Notes: generated by a model not told the origin, from the letters alone. DNA of 64,000 nucleotides from Xanthobacter autotrophicus Py2 (GCA_000017645.1 CP000781.1:5071501-5135500); one strand, 5' to 3'; shown: positions 20,165-27,798, counted from the first letter of the stretch. Numbers and translations: made by a program.

Positions 20165-20647
20165 ATGAAACTCAGGTCGTTGCTTGTTCCGGCCGTCGCC
20201 GCCGTTCTCGTCGCCGGTGCCGCTTTGGCCTCCCCCGGGCACAAGCCGGGAGAAGGCCACGGTGACAGCGCTTTTGGCCAACCCGGCAACCCGAAGCAGC
20301 CTGCGCGCGTCGTCAACATCGTGATGCGGGAGGACAACGGGAAGATGGAATTCGTGCCCGATCGTATCGAGGTCAAGACCGGGGAGCAGGTCCGTTTTGT
20401 CATCCGCAATAACGGCGAACTTGACCATGAAATTGTCCTCGCCACGCTCGAAGAAAACCTCAAGCATGCCGAAGTTATGCGCAAGAATCCGGACATGGAG
20501 CACGACGATCCGAATGCGAAGCGCCTCGCCCCGAAGAAAACTGGCGAATTCATCTGGAAATTTACCAAGGCAGGCACGTTCGATTTTTCGTGCCTCATTC
20601 CGGGCCACCGGGAAGCCGGCATGACCGGAACCGTCATCGTGAAATGA
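20165..20647 (+). CDS. Periplasmic cupredoxin (plastocyanin/azurin-like)
   Basis: 160 residues with a signal peptide (cleavage near GAALA-SP) and a His-rich N-terminus (SPGHKPGEGHG). A single cupredoxin domain shows the type-1 copper ligands H88 (LDHE), C143, H148 and M153 in the usual C-x4-H-x4-M spacing. It likely carries copper or electrons for the multicopper oxidase encoded just upstream. AAGGAG precedes the ATG. Confidence 0.9.
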   Translation: MKLRSLLVPAVAAVLVAGAALASPGHKPGEGHGDSAFGQPGNPKQPARVVNIVMREDNGKMEFVPDRIEVKTGEQVRFVIRNNGELDHEIVLATLEENLKHAEVMRKNPDMEHDDPNAKRLAPKKTGEFIWKFTKAGTFDFSCLIPGHREAGMTGTVIVK

Positions 20648-20668
20648 ACAGAACACAGGAGACCGATA

Positions 20669-20953
20669 ATGCGGAACTTCCTTTTCGCGGCGCCCCTCGT
20701 CGTCGTCGCCACCGTCGCCCTCGCGCAGACCGCGCCGGCGAGCGGGGAGGTCACCAAGATCGACGAAGCCCAGGGCAAGATCACCCTGAAGCACGGGCCC
20801 ATCAAAAACCTGGACATGGACGGCATGACCATGGTCTTCGCCACGGGAGACCCTGCAATGCTCAAGACTGTAAAGGTGGGTGACAAGATCACATTCGAGG
20901 CGGACCGGGTGAACGGGCGACTCACCGTGACGAAGATCTCTAAAACTAAGTAA
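20669..20953 (+). CDS. CusF-like periplasmic copper chaperone
   Basis: 94 residues: signal peptide (cleavage after LAQ) then the CusF/DUF2-type small barrel. The copper ligands fit H42, M53 and M55 in KHGPIKNLDMDGMTMVF; the Trp of E. coli CusF is replaced by Met50, as in many proteobacterial relatives. It would hand Cu(I)/Ag(I) to CusB. Last clear member of the operon 17065-20953; a stem-loop follows. Confidence 0.9.
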   Translation: MRNFLFAAPLVVVATVALAQTAPASGEVTKIDEAQGKITLKHGPIKNLDMDGMTMVFATGDPAMLKTVKVGDKITFEADRVNGRLTVTKISKTK

Positions 20954-20976
20954 AGCTTCAGTAAGCTATGGCCCTT

Positions 20977-21010
20977 CGCCCTCGGGAACGGTGAAACGCT
21001 CCCGAGGGCG
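20977..21010 (+). terminator. 11-bp stem-loop after the CusF-like gene
   Basis: cgccctcggga and tcccgagggcg are exact reverse complements around a 12-base loop, 23 bases after the CusF-like stop. It separates the operon from the gene at 21075. No T-run. Confidence 0.6.
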
Positions 21011-21074
21011 GCGTGTGGCGCGTCTGAGCCTTCTTGACTCCTCCCCCGAAGCGAACATTCCAACGGATCATGCT

Positions 21075-21572
21075 ATGAAGCGCGCAGGCCTCTTCCCTTT
21101 CGTGCTTTTGCTGAGCTTCGTGGTCGCTCCGGCGATGGCCAATTCGAACCTATCGTCTAGGATTGAAGATCGAATCGACCAATCAGATCGTACTGCGCTG
21201 TTGCGCAAAGCCGCCGATAGCCACCTCAGGTTTCTCTACGCTATGTATTTCGCGATCAAGGGGTGCACCGAGGCTGCGCAGGAATTCTCCAAGTCCGAAC
21301 TCCTGCCCAGCGTCACCTTTGCTGAGGCGAAACGCCTGCTCGCCAACGCAGACGCCGCCGCACGAGAAGTGGGCATCGACGTCGATCGCGTTTGGCTTGA
21401 GACCGTCCCGATGGGACAAACCGTTGCTGAAGCGTTGAAGAAAGACACTTTGGATGCGCGCGAACAATGCCAGAAAACTGGGCGCTTCATTCGTTTGATC
21501 GTTGCCAGACTCCAGAGCGTCTTGGTTGAACTCGGAGGGCATCTCCCAATTATTGAAAAAGATTTTCAATAA
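21075..21572 (+). CDS. Secreted protein of unknown function
   Basis: 165 residues from the ATG at 21075, which puts a signal peptide (GLFPFVLLLSFVVAPAMA) at the N-terminus. The mature part is helical, with two Cys (in KGCTEAAQ and REQCQKT) that could pair. No family is recognised. The gene is less GC-rich than its neighbours and lies at the distal end of the metal operon, next to the second IS66 element. Confidence 0.65.
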   Translation: MKRAGLFPFVLLLSFVVAPAMANSNLSSRIEDRIDQSDRTALLRKAADSHLRFLYAMYFAIKGCTEAAQEFSKSELLPSVTFAEAKRLLANADAAAREVGIDVDRVWLETVPMGQTVAEALKKDTLDAREQCQKTGRFIRLIVARLQSVLVELGGHLPIIEKDFQ

Positions 21573-21575
21573 TAT

Positions 21576-21848
21576 TCACGTAGCCTGGGTTGACGATCTA
21601 GAGCGTGACCTGAGCCCTGCAAACTGGACCGTTTGAAGTTGGAGTTTCCTGCCCTGCACCCTTGGCTGGGAGGAGCTATAGACCGCGATAGCGCTGTACA
21701 ATTCGACCTTCGTGAAGCCTTCTGCCTTGAAGTCCGTGGTTACCGGCTGGGCAGCAACTGCGATGGCGAGGGGCGTGAAGCCGACGAGAAGCGCGGGGAT
21801 ATGAAGGAGGACGCTGGCATGTACACTGACGTTGCCCCTCCTTGCTAA
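21576..21848 (-). pseudogene. Possible small gene split by the second IS66 element
   Basis: When the IS (21849-25029) and one duplication are removed, the minus strand shows an open frame of 99 codons: ATG at 25064, MGQNELQAG, through the target site, then a hydrophobic segment (LLHIPALLVGFTPLAIAVAAQ) and TTDFKAEGFTKVELYSAIAVYSS, ending at 21576. It has the look of a small exported protein, but no family is recognised and it could be chance. Confidence 0.35.
21841..21848. repeat. Target-site duplication, left copy (CTTGCTAA)
   Basis: Exact 8-bp direct repeat with 25030-25037, flanking the second IS66-family element. Confidence 0.93.
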
Positions 21849-21887
21849 GTAAGCCTCCGGTTAAGGCCACGCTGATATCCGGAGCGA

Positions 21888-22505
21888 TCAGCTCATCTGG
21901 CTTCGGCCTTTTGCGAAGGCGGCTTTGCCCTGGGCGCGGCGTCGGGCGAGCTTGGCGATGCGGGCGCGGATGCGGTCCTCGTCGAGGAGATTTGGATCGA
22001 AGGTCCGACCATGCCAGAGCATGAGTTCGTCATGTTGCTCATGTTCGGGATCGGCGATGGCCTCGAGGAAGAGCTCGAAGCCCGTGATGCCGCCGACGTC
22101 CTCGGGTGGCGCGCGGCGGGCACCGTCGAGATAGCGGGGGTAGTCCGTGGCGGGATCGGCGGCTGCGGTCGCCTCGATCGTGATCGTGTGCCGCCAGTCG
22201 TCGCCGAAGTCATAGGTGTAGGTGAGCTTGGTGATGCCGCGGTCGATGAGGGCACCGAGCTTCGTGGCCCTGGCAGAGTAGGTCCTGTCGCGCATGCTGT
22301 CCCATTCCGGATCGGGGATGGCGAAGCGTTGCCCGTCAGCTCGGAACTCGAACAGGTGACAGTCCTCGAACGGCATCACGGCCTGGATGACGTCATGCAA
22401 GGTTTTGAGCGAGGAGCCGAGCGGCGCCTCGACGCGGCGCCAGATGGCGGGCCGCCAGTCATCGAGCTCGATCTTCAGCCGTGCGATGCGATCGATGTGG
22501 CTCAT
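21888..22505 (-). CDS. pRiA4b ORF-3-like protein carried by IS66
   Basis: 205 residues from the ATG at 22505, which overlaps the tnpC stop (ATGA). The domain shows the family landmarks: LKIELDDWRPAIWRRVEAP near the start, HDVIQAVMPFEDCHLFEF, and TYTYDFGDDWRHTITIE. This family (also called IS1096 TnpR-like) rides on a subset of IS66 elements; function unknown. Confidence 0.9.
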   Translation of the reverse strand: MSHIDRIARLKIELDDWRPAIWRRVEAPLGSSLKTLHDVIQAVMPFEDCHLFEFRADGQRFAIPDPEWDSMRDRTYSARATKLGALIDRGITKLTYTYDFGDDWRHTITIEATAAADPATDYPRYLDGARRAPPEDVGGITGFELFLEAIADPEHEQHDELMLWHGRTFDPNLLDEDRIRARIAKLARRRAQGKAAFAKGRSQMS

Positions 22506-24147
22506 GCCGCGAGACTCCCGGGATGACACGCCGCACGCCAGTTCCAGGGCAGGAGCTCGGAGAGCCGGTTCTGCGGGGTGTCTGCGATGCGGGCGAGGAC
22601 GTCGGCGAGCCAGGCCTGCGGATCGATGTCGTTGAGGCGGGCGGTGCCGATGAGGCTGTACATGACGGCGGCACGCTCGGCGCCGCGGTCGGATCCAGCG
22701 AACAGCCAGGCCTTGCGGCCGAGGGCGATGCCGCGCAGCGCGCGCTCCGCGGCATTATTCGTCAGACAAACGCGCCCGTCGTCGAGGAAGCGGGTGAAAC
22801 CCTCCCAGCGGCGCAGCATGTAGTCCATGGCCTGGGCCACGGGCGCATGGCGGGAGAGGCTGGCGCGATGGTCCCGCATCCAAGCCTCGAGCTCGGCGAC
22901 GAGGGGAGTGCTGCGCTCCTGGCGGGCTGCGCGCCGCTGATCGGCACCCACGCCGTTGATCTCGCGCTCGATGTCGAACAGCGCGTCGATACGCCGGACG
23001 GCCTCCAGCGCGATCGGTGAGATCGGCGCGGCATTGCGCCCGCGTCGGCTGCTCGCGGCGATGTCGGCAAGCTCGAAGAACTTGCGGCGCGCATGGCTCT
23101 AGCACAGGGCCTCCGTGATCGGTCCGGGCTGGCGATCCGGAGCGAGCAGGCGATTGTAGCCGGCATAGGCATCGGCCTGCAGGATGCCAGCGAAGCGCGT
23201 CAGATGCTCTTGCGGGTGATCGCCCGAGCGGTCGCGGGACGCCTTAAACAGCACCGCCGGCGGATCGGCGCCGCCAAAGGGGCGGTCATCGCGCACATAG
23301 ACCCAGGCCCGGCCGGTGTCGGTCTTGCCCTTCGCCAGGATCGGCACCGGCGTGTCGTCGCCATGCAGGCGTGCCGCGGACATGACATGGCGCTCGATCA
23401 GCGCGTGGAGCGGGCGCAGCGCCGCGGCACAGGCCCCGACATGATCCGCCAGCGTTGACAGCGGCAGGTCGATGCCCTCGCAGGCATAGCGCTCGCTCTG
23501 CCGGTTCAACGGCTGGTGCTGGCCGAACTTCTCGAACAGCACCATCGCCAGAAGGTTCGGTCCGGCATGGCCACGGGGGATGACATGGAACGGCGCCGGC
23601 GGCTGGGTGACCGCCTCGCAGGCCCGGCAGGAGAAGCGTTCCCGCACCGTCTGGATCACCTTCCACTGGCGCGGGATCACCTCCAGCGTCTCGGTGACGT
23701 CCTCGCCGAGCTTCACCAGCCGGGACGAGCCGCAGCACGGGCAGCTCTCCGGCGCGGGGACGACGACGCGCTCGCGCGACAGGTGGTCGGGGAAGGGCTT
23801 GCGCGCGGGCCGGCTGCGCTGGAAGGTCCGGACATCGGTGGATCGTGCTGCAGCTTCCGCCGCCAGCTCATCCTCGGTGGCGTCGGCTTCCAGGTCTTCG
23901 AGCTGCATCTCCATCTGGTCGAGGAGGCGCGCCTTGCGCTCCGAGCGCGTGCCCGCGTGCCGTAGAGCTCGCGACGGAGCTTCTCGATCTCCAGCTTCAG
24001 CCGCGCGATCAGCGCGTCGGTGCCGGTGTTCGGCGCCTGGGCCCGCGCCGCCAGCGCCTCGGCCTCCTTGCGCGCGGCACGCTCCGCCAGGATCATGGCG
24101 TGGGCTGCGGCAAGGTCGCTGGGCAAAGGATCCATCGGGCTCGACAT
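22502..24147 (-). pseudogene. tnpC: IS66 tnpC transposase, broken by a frameshift and an amber codon
   Basis: The coding sequence starts at 24147 (MSSPMDPLPSDLAAAHAMI) and would end at 22502. An exact 8-bp tandem duplication (CGCGTGCC twice, 23946-23961) shifts the frame within the ELYG-TR-SERKARLLDQ motif. Further on, the Trp expected in the ALCWSHARRKFFELAD motif is TAG at 23099-23101. The zinc segment (CPCCGSSRLVKLGE), DDE core (HGDDTPVPILAKG) and NNAAERALRG are otherwise well preserved, so decay is recent. Confidence 0.93.
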
Positions 24148-24190
24148 GAGGCGATGGAATCACATTCCCGGGCACCGCGCCAAGCCCAAA

Positions 24191-24538
24191 TCACCCCGAC
24201 GCGCCCGGTCTCCACGCCTGCTGCGGATGCCGCCAATCGATGCCCTCCAGGAGATAGCCGAGCTGGGCCGGAGTGATCGTCACCACCCCATCAGCCGGCG
24301 AGGGCCACAGGAAGCGGCCCCGCTCCAGCCGCTTCGAGAACAGGCAGGCGCCCTGGCCGTCATGCCAGATCACCTTGATGAGGTCACCGCGCCGACCGCG
24401 GAACACGAACAGGTGCCCGCCATGGGGATCATGCCGAAGAACCTCCTGGACCTGCAGCGAAAGCCCGGCGAAGCCCTTGCGCATATCGGTGTGGCCCGTC
24501 GCAAGCCACACCTTCACGCCGCTCGGGACCGGGATCAT
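24191..24538 (-). CDS. tnpB: IS66 TnpB (OrfB)
   Basis: 115 residues, intact. Family signature [37 protein letters not shown] and the C-terminal EGIDWRHP. Overlaps tnpA by four bases. Confidence 0.92.
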   Translation of the reverse strand: MIPVPSGVKVWLATGHTDMRKGFAGLSLQVQEVLRHDPHGGHLFVFRGRRGDLIKVIWHDGQGACLFSKRLERGRFLWPSPADGVVTITPAQLGYLLEGIDWRHPQQAWRPGASG

Positions 24539-24993
24539 CGTCGGCCTCGGGACAGGGCGCTGGCAATCGCGACCACGAAATCCGTCGGCGAACCGGCCGG
24601 CAGCCGAACCGCCACACCTCCGGCGGAGACGATCTCGATCCGGGCATCGGTCTGGACGGTGCTGGATCGCTCTTCCGGACGATCCATATCCGGCATCGGT
24701 GCTGGAAGCGCCTTCGGTGGATCACCGACGACCGACACGGCTGCGAACCCGGGAGGATCAAGCCGTTCAGCAAAGCGTTCACGCCAACGGTAAATCTGCT
24801 GAGCCTGGATGCCATGGCGCTTCGCCGTCCCGATGACGTTGCCGCTGGCCGCAGCCTCTTCGACGACCGCCCGCTTCTCGGCCCAGCTCCAACGCCGCCG
24901 TCGTACATAGGTCTCCCCTGCGTCCACCGTCTTCTCCAGCACCGCTGCTGGCACTGCTGCCAGATCAGAGGACCGAAAGGTTGAGCACCTCAC
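24535..24993 (-). CDS. tnpA: IS66 TnpA (OrfA)
   Basis: 152 residues, intact. A helix-turn-helix segment [20 protein letters not shown]...[15 protein letters not shown] near the middle and a C-terminal [18 protein letters not shown] domain are typical of IS66 OrfA. It differs in sequence from the tnpA of the other IS66 copy, so the two elements are different family members. The exact start is uncertain. Confidence 0.9.
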   Translation of the reverse strand: MRCSTFRSSDLAAVPAAVLEKTVDAGETYVRRRRWSWAEKRAVVEEAAASGNVIGTAKRHGIQAQQIYRWRERFAERLDPPGFAAVSVVGDPPKALPAPMPDMDRPEERSSTVQTDARIEIVSAGGVAVRLPAGSPTDFVVAIASALSRGRR

Positions 24994-25029
24994 TCAGATC
25001 ACACAAGGTGGCCTACAGCGGAGGGGTAC

Positions 25030-25037
25030 CTTGCTAA
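25030..25037. repeat. Target-site duplication, right copy (CTTGCTAA)
   Basis: Exact match to 21841-21848 across the second IS66 element. Confidence 0.93.
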
Positions 25038-25121
25038 TCCAGCTTGAAGTTCGTTCTGGCCCATTGTGAAGCGCTCCCCGTTTCTAGGCCACCCGGAGCT
25101 GGAATTTTCCGGGGTTAGGGC

Positions 25122-25559
25122 TCATGCCGGCGGGGGTGCCGGAGAGCCATTCATGAGCGAGATCGGCGGCTTGTTGCCGATCGCGCTGTGCGGCCGAACC
25201 TCGTTATAGTCCCTACGCCAAGCCTCCATTTTCGCCCGCGCGTCGTCAAGGCTCATAAACCAGTGCGTGTTCAGGCACTCCGCCCGGAGCTTGCCGTTGA
25301 AGGACTCGATGAAGCCGTTGTCCGTCGGCTTGCCGGGCCTCGAGAAGTCCAGCACCACGCCTTTCTGATAAGCCCACAGGTCGAGATCGCGGCTGATGAA
25401 CTCCGATCCCTAATCCACCCGGATGCTCTGCGGATAGCCCATGCTCCGGCAGATCCGTTCGAGCGTCAGCACGACGTCCTCGCCCCGGTAGCTGAACCTG
25501 GGATCCACCGCCGGCGAGAACCGAGTGAAGGTGTCGACGATGGTCTGAACCGCCCCTAG
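25122..25559 (-). pseudogene. 3' remnant of an IS3-family transposase (OrfB)
   Basis: Encodes the end of an rve/integrase-core transposase: VDTFTRFSPAVDPRFSYRG, RICRSMGYPQSIRVD, a TAG codon where VDQGSEF is expected (at about 25411), then DFSRPGKPTDNGFIESFNG and the C-terminal RPHSAIGNKPP. The catalytic N-terminal part and orfA are missing: the sequence stops where the second remnant begins. Confidence 0.88.
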
Positions 25560-25563
25560 TTTT

Positions 25564-25860
25564 CTAGACACCCTCGGCCTTGGCTTTGTGCTGCCGTTCG
25601 AACTCGACGGGCGACAGCATCCCGTTCCGTGCGTGCTTCCGGGTGGGGTTGTAGAACATCTCGATGTAATCGAACACGTCCCGGCGTGCCTCATCCCGCG
25701 TGCGGTAGACCTTGCGGCGGATGCGTTCGCGCTTGAGCAGGTTGAAGAAGCTCTCGGCGACGGCGTTGTCATGGCAGTTGCCGCGACGGCTCATCGAGGG
25801 CTGCAGATCGTGGTGTTTCAGGAACGAAGCCCACTCCACGCTCGTGAACTGGGTGGGATA
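25564..25860 (-). pseudogene. 3' remnant of a second, different IS3-family transposase
   Basis: Encodes the C-terminal part of an IS3 OrfB: TSVEWASFLKHHDLQPSMS, RRGNCHDNAVAESFFN, and YNPTRKHARNGMLSPVEFE, ending at 25564. Upstream of about 25860 the frame no longer resembles a transposase. It abuts the remnant at 25122-25559, which suggests that one element inserted into the other and later deletions trimmed both. Confidence 0.88.
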
Positions 25861-25883
25861 GCCACATGCAGCTGACACCGCCC

Positions 25884-26006
25884 ACTTACAATTCCCTGTT
25901 CGCCGGATATAAAGACCCAACCTGGGTGGTTTCCCAGCAGCCCGTGATCCCGGAGCTCCTCCCGGACCAGCTCCTGACGCGGGAAAGCAATGGCAAGGAT
26001 TTCTAG
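25884..26006 (+). pseudogene. Truncated 3' end of an unidentified gene next to the tRNA
   Basis: A plus-strand frame open from the IS3 remnant edge to TAG at 26004-26006, encoding about 40 residues (TYNSLFAGYKDPTWVVSQ ... QLLTRESNGKDF). A canonical terminator follows 85 bases later in the same direction. The position, beside the tRNA and cut by an IS, is where an island integrase would be expected, but the peptide is too short to identify. Confidence 0.3.
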
Positions 26007-26051
26007 GCTGCGGCTCGAAATAGCAAGTTGAGGCGGTTGCAGGCCAGCCCC

Positions 26052-26067
26052 CGCAACCATCTCAAAT
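26052..26067. repeat. 16-bp direct repeat, copy 1 (cgcaaccatctcaaat)
   Basis: Identical to 26150-26165, 98 bases apart. Similarity extends imperfectly about 20 bases to the left of each copy (ctgca / aacttgc blocks on the minus strand). The pair brackets the terminator at 26092 beside the tRNA gene. Confidence 0.8.
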
Positions 26068-26091
26068 TGCGATGCCAAATAGCGCAGATCA

Positions 26092-26118
26092 GCCGCCCCC
26101 ATCGGGCGGCTTTTTTTT
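26092..26118 (+). terminator. Rho-independent terminator
   Basis: gccgccc and gggcggc form a 7-bp stem around ccatc, followed by eight T (26111-26118). Textbook form on the plus strand; it would end transcription of the truncated gene stopping at 26006. Confidence 0.85.
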
Positions 26119-26149
26119 GCGTCCGCAAGTTCTGATCAGTGCAGGTCCT

Positions 26150-26165
26150 CGCAACCATCTCAAAT
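26150..26165. repeat. 16-bp direct repeat, copy 2 (cgcaaccatctcaaat)
   Basis: Exact second copy of 26052-26067, ending 17 bases before the CCA end of the tRNA-Leu gene. Confidence 0.8.
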
Positions 26166-26182
26166 ACAAGTCGAATGGAAAG

Positions 26183-26485
26183 TGGTGCGGACGACGGGAC
26201 TCGAACCCGTACTCTCACAGAGAAGCAGATTTTCATACCACTTCGACTTTCGCCGCCGCCTTTTGGCATTCGTGGTCTGGACTGTCCCTTCGCCATGGCC
26301 TGAAGGCTTTAGGCGCCGCCCGTCCAGTCTCTACACCTTCCCGCCAGAGGCGGGCTTGGCTCGGGATTGGCCTAGGACATCTGCCCGTTAGCGTTCCCCG
26401 ACTTTGAGCGGTTCTACTCCACAGATTTCCCTGCGGGCACTCCAATTATAAAGTCTGCTGCGTCTACCGATTTCGCCACGTCCGC
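26183..26485 (-). tRNA. tRNA-Leu(UAA) interrupted by a group I intron
   Basis: Exon 1 is 26485-26451, exon 2 is 26233-26183 with CCA encoded. The joined tRNA folds perfectly: acceptor GCGGACG/CGTCCGC, D arm with the AATCGGTAGAC loop, anticodon stem GCAGA/TCTGC with loop CTTAAAA (anticodon TAA), a long class II variable arm (CTCT/AGAG) and T arm ACGGG-TTCGAGT-CCCGT. The 217-base intron lies between U34 and A35, the same point used by the tRNA-Leu(UAA) introns of cyanobacteria and plastids. The gene should yield a functional Leu tRNA for UUA (and UUG by wobble) after self-splicing. Confidence 0.95.
26234..26450 (-). ncRNA. Group I self-splicing intron in the tRNA-Leu(UAA) anticodon loop
   Basis: 217 bases, no homing-endonuclease frame. 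P1: exon ACUU pairs with intron GAGU, giving the obligatory U-G wobble at the 5' splice site. The intron ends in G. The conserved core is visible in order on the minus strand: CCAATCCCGAGCCAAGCC (P4-P6 region), AGAGACTGGACGG (P7 5' side) and ACAGTCCAGACC (P7 3' side; CTGGAC pairs with GTCCAG). This matches the small IC3-type introns of bacterial tRNA genes. Confidence 0.92.
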
Positions 26486-26641
26486 CTTTTTTCGCCGATT
26501 CTAGCCCTAGCTCTCTGCACCTATAATGCACCTAGCGCAGAATTGACTATTTTCACCCTTCAAACCAGACCCCCTTTAAGCACCTGGAATAACTACATTT
26601 CTCGATCCGAAAACTTTTTTGCGGAATGGTGGAAAAAAGAC

Positions 26642-26681
26642 TTTTTAAGTCTCGTGCGTCTACCGGTTTCGCCACGTCCGC
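26642..26681 (-). pseudogene. 5' half of a second tRNA-Leu, cut at the anticodon loop
   Basis: Minus-strand sequence GCGGACGTGGCGAAACCGGT... repeats the acceptor 5' strand, D arm and anticodon 5' side of the complete tRNA-Leu at 26485 with few changes, and reaches GAGACTTAAAA, i.e. an anticodon loop with UAA and no intron. The 3' stem, variable arm, T arm and acceptor 3' side are missing. It looks like the native tRNA-Leu(UAA) broken at the anticodon loop by integration of the island to its left. Confidence 0.85.
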
Positions 26682-26762
26682 CCGGGCCGGACGCGCTATG
26701 ACGACCGGGAGCGGGACTTTAGGGAAGATGACGGCCGCCGGCAACGCAGCCGCCATCCACGT

Positions 26763-27242
26763 TCACACCTTCCGCGCCTTCACGCCTTGCGGCCCAGCGC
26801 CGCCCTGCGCGAGGCGCGCCTCACGCCCCTGGCGCTCCAGCTCCAGCTTCCGGCACAGGATCGCACCCACCATCAGTCCGCCGATGAGGCTGATGTGCTC
26901 CACTACCACGTGGAACTCGAACAGCCGCTTTTCCCCATCCATGGCCCAGAACGGATGGGCGATGGGGATGGTGAGCGCCGTGAATACCGCCAGCATGCCG
27001 AATCCGAGCCACGCCGCGCGGTTGAGCACCACCAGAACGGAGCCGATGAGCAGCACGGCGATGACGGCCGGTGCGAACACGCCCGCCGGCTCGACGCCGA
27101 AGAATGACAGCTCGGCCAGGGTGGCCTGATAGTTCATCAGCTTGTCGAGGCCTGCGCCCCAGAAGATGAAGGTGAGCAGCAGGCGCGCGACGACGTCGAA
27201 GATGGGGCTCGCCAGAAGGGTGGCGAGAAGAGATGGGTTCAA
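26763..27242 (-). CDS. DoxX-family membrane protein
   Basis: 159 residues with four hydrophobic helices and the DoxX landmarks near the start (ARLLLTFIFWGAGLDKLMNY) and AHPFWAMDGE. The family consists of small inner-membrane quinone-related or redox proteins; the substrate here is unknown. It is the first ordinary gene to the right of the tRNA-Leu remnant. Confidence 0.85.
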   Translation of the reverse strand: MNPSLLATLLASPIFDVVARLLLTFIFWGAGLDKLMNYQATLAELSFFGVEPAGVFAPAVIAVLLIGSVLVVLNRAAWLGFGMLAVFTALTIPIAHPFWAMDGEKRLFEFHVVVEHISLIGGLMVGAILCRKLELERQGREARLAQGGAGPQGVKARKV

Positions 27243-27372
27243 GATGGCACCTTTCGTGCTGTGAAGCTTGTGCGGCTGGCCCGCCCGCGCCTCACGCCGG
27301 GCGGCCTCAGCCGCCCGCTTCTCTTGTCCCCGTGCGGATGAACCGCAGCTGAACTCCGCAATGAGCCTGTGT

Positions 27373-27798
27373 TCAGCCCTGGCCGGACGCAGCGCTCATG
27401 TCGACCGGCGTGATCGCGACCGATTCACCGCAGCCGCAGGACGAGGTCTGGTTGGGATTATTGAACACAAACTGGGACGAGACCTTGTCGGTCTTGTAGT
27501 CCATCTCGGTGCCGAGCAGGAAGAGCACGGCCTTGGTGTCCACCACCACCTTTACGCCCTTGTCCTCGACGACCGAGTCGAAGGGGGCGATCTCAGTGGT
27601 GAAATCCATCTTGTAGGACATGCCGGCGCAACCGCCGTTCTCAATGCCGACGCGCAACGCAGTGCCCGGCTCCGCTGCCGCGAGGATCTCGCGCAACTGT
27701 TCGGCGGCCGCATCGGTGATGCGGATCACAGGCGGCAGGCTCCGCTTGGCAGGCGAAGGGGCCGGGGCTGCGGTGGACGTTTCGGAAGCAACACTCAT
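27373..27798 (-). CDS. sufA: A-type iron-sulfur carrier protein (SufA/IscA family)
   Basis: 141 residues. After a Pro/Ala-rich N-terminal extension comes the HesB/IscA domain with the three cluster-binding cysteines C57 (NGGCAGMSY), C121 and C123 (SSCGCGESV). It carries [2Fe-2S]/[4Fe-4S] clusters to target enzymes. No other suf gene is visible next to it, so sufA versus another A-type carrier (erpA, iscA) is assigned on the family only. Confidence 0.88.
   Translation of the reverse strand: MSVASETSTAAPAPSPAKRSLPPVIRITDAAAEQLREILAAAEPGTALRVGIENGGCAGMSYKMDFTTEIAPFDSVVEDKGVKVVVDTKAVLFLLGTEMDYKTDKVSSQFVFNNPNQTSSCGCGESVAITPVDMSAASGQG

Larger units (their letters stand above)
21849..25029. mobile_element. 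IS66-family element with a pRiA4b-type passenger gene (3181 bp)
   Basis: Ends are imperfect inverted repeats (GTAAGCCTCCG... at left, GTACCCCTCCG... read inward from the right, both followed by AGGCCAC) and are flanked by exact 8-bp duplications. On the minus strand it carries tnpA, tnpB, a broken tnpC and a pRiA4b ORF-3-like gene. The broken tnpC means it probably cannot move by itself. Confidence 0.93.

Noticed and set aside
21633..21848. 71-codon plus-strand frame left of the second IS66
   Set aside because: Starts with TTG without Shine-Dalgarno, no domain, and its stop lies within the IS target duplication.
26233..26445. Possible protein frame within the tRNA intron region
   Set aside because: The DNA is explained by the tRNA exons and intron core; the short frame is chance and is not a homing endonuclease.
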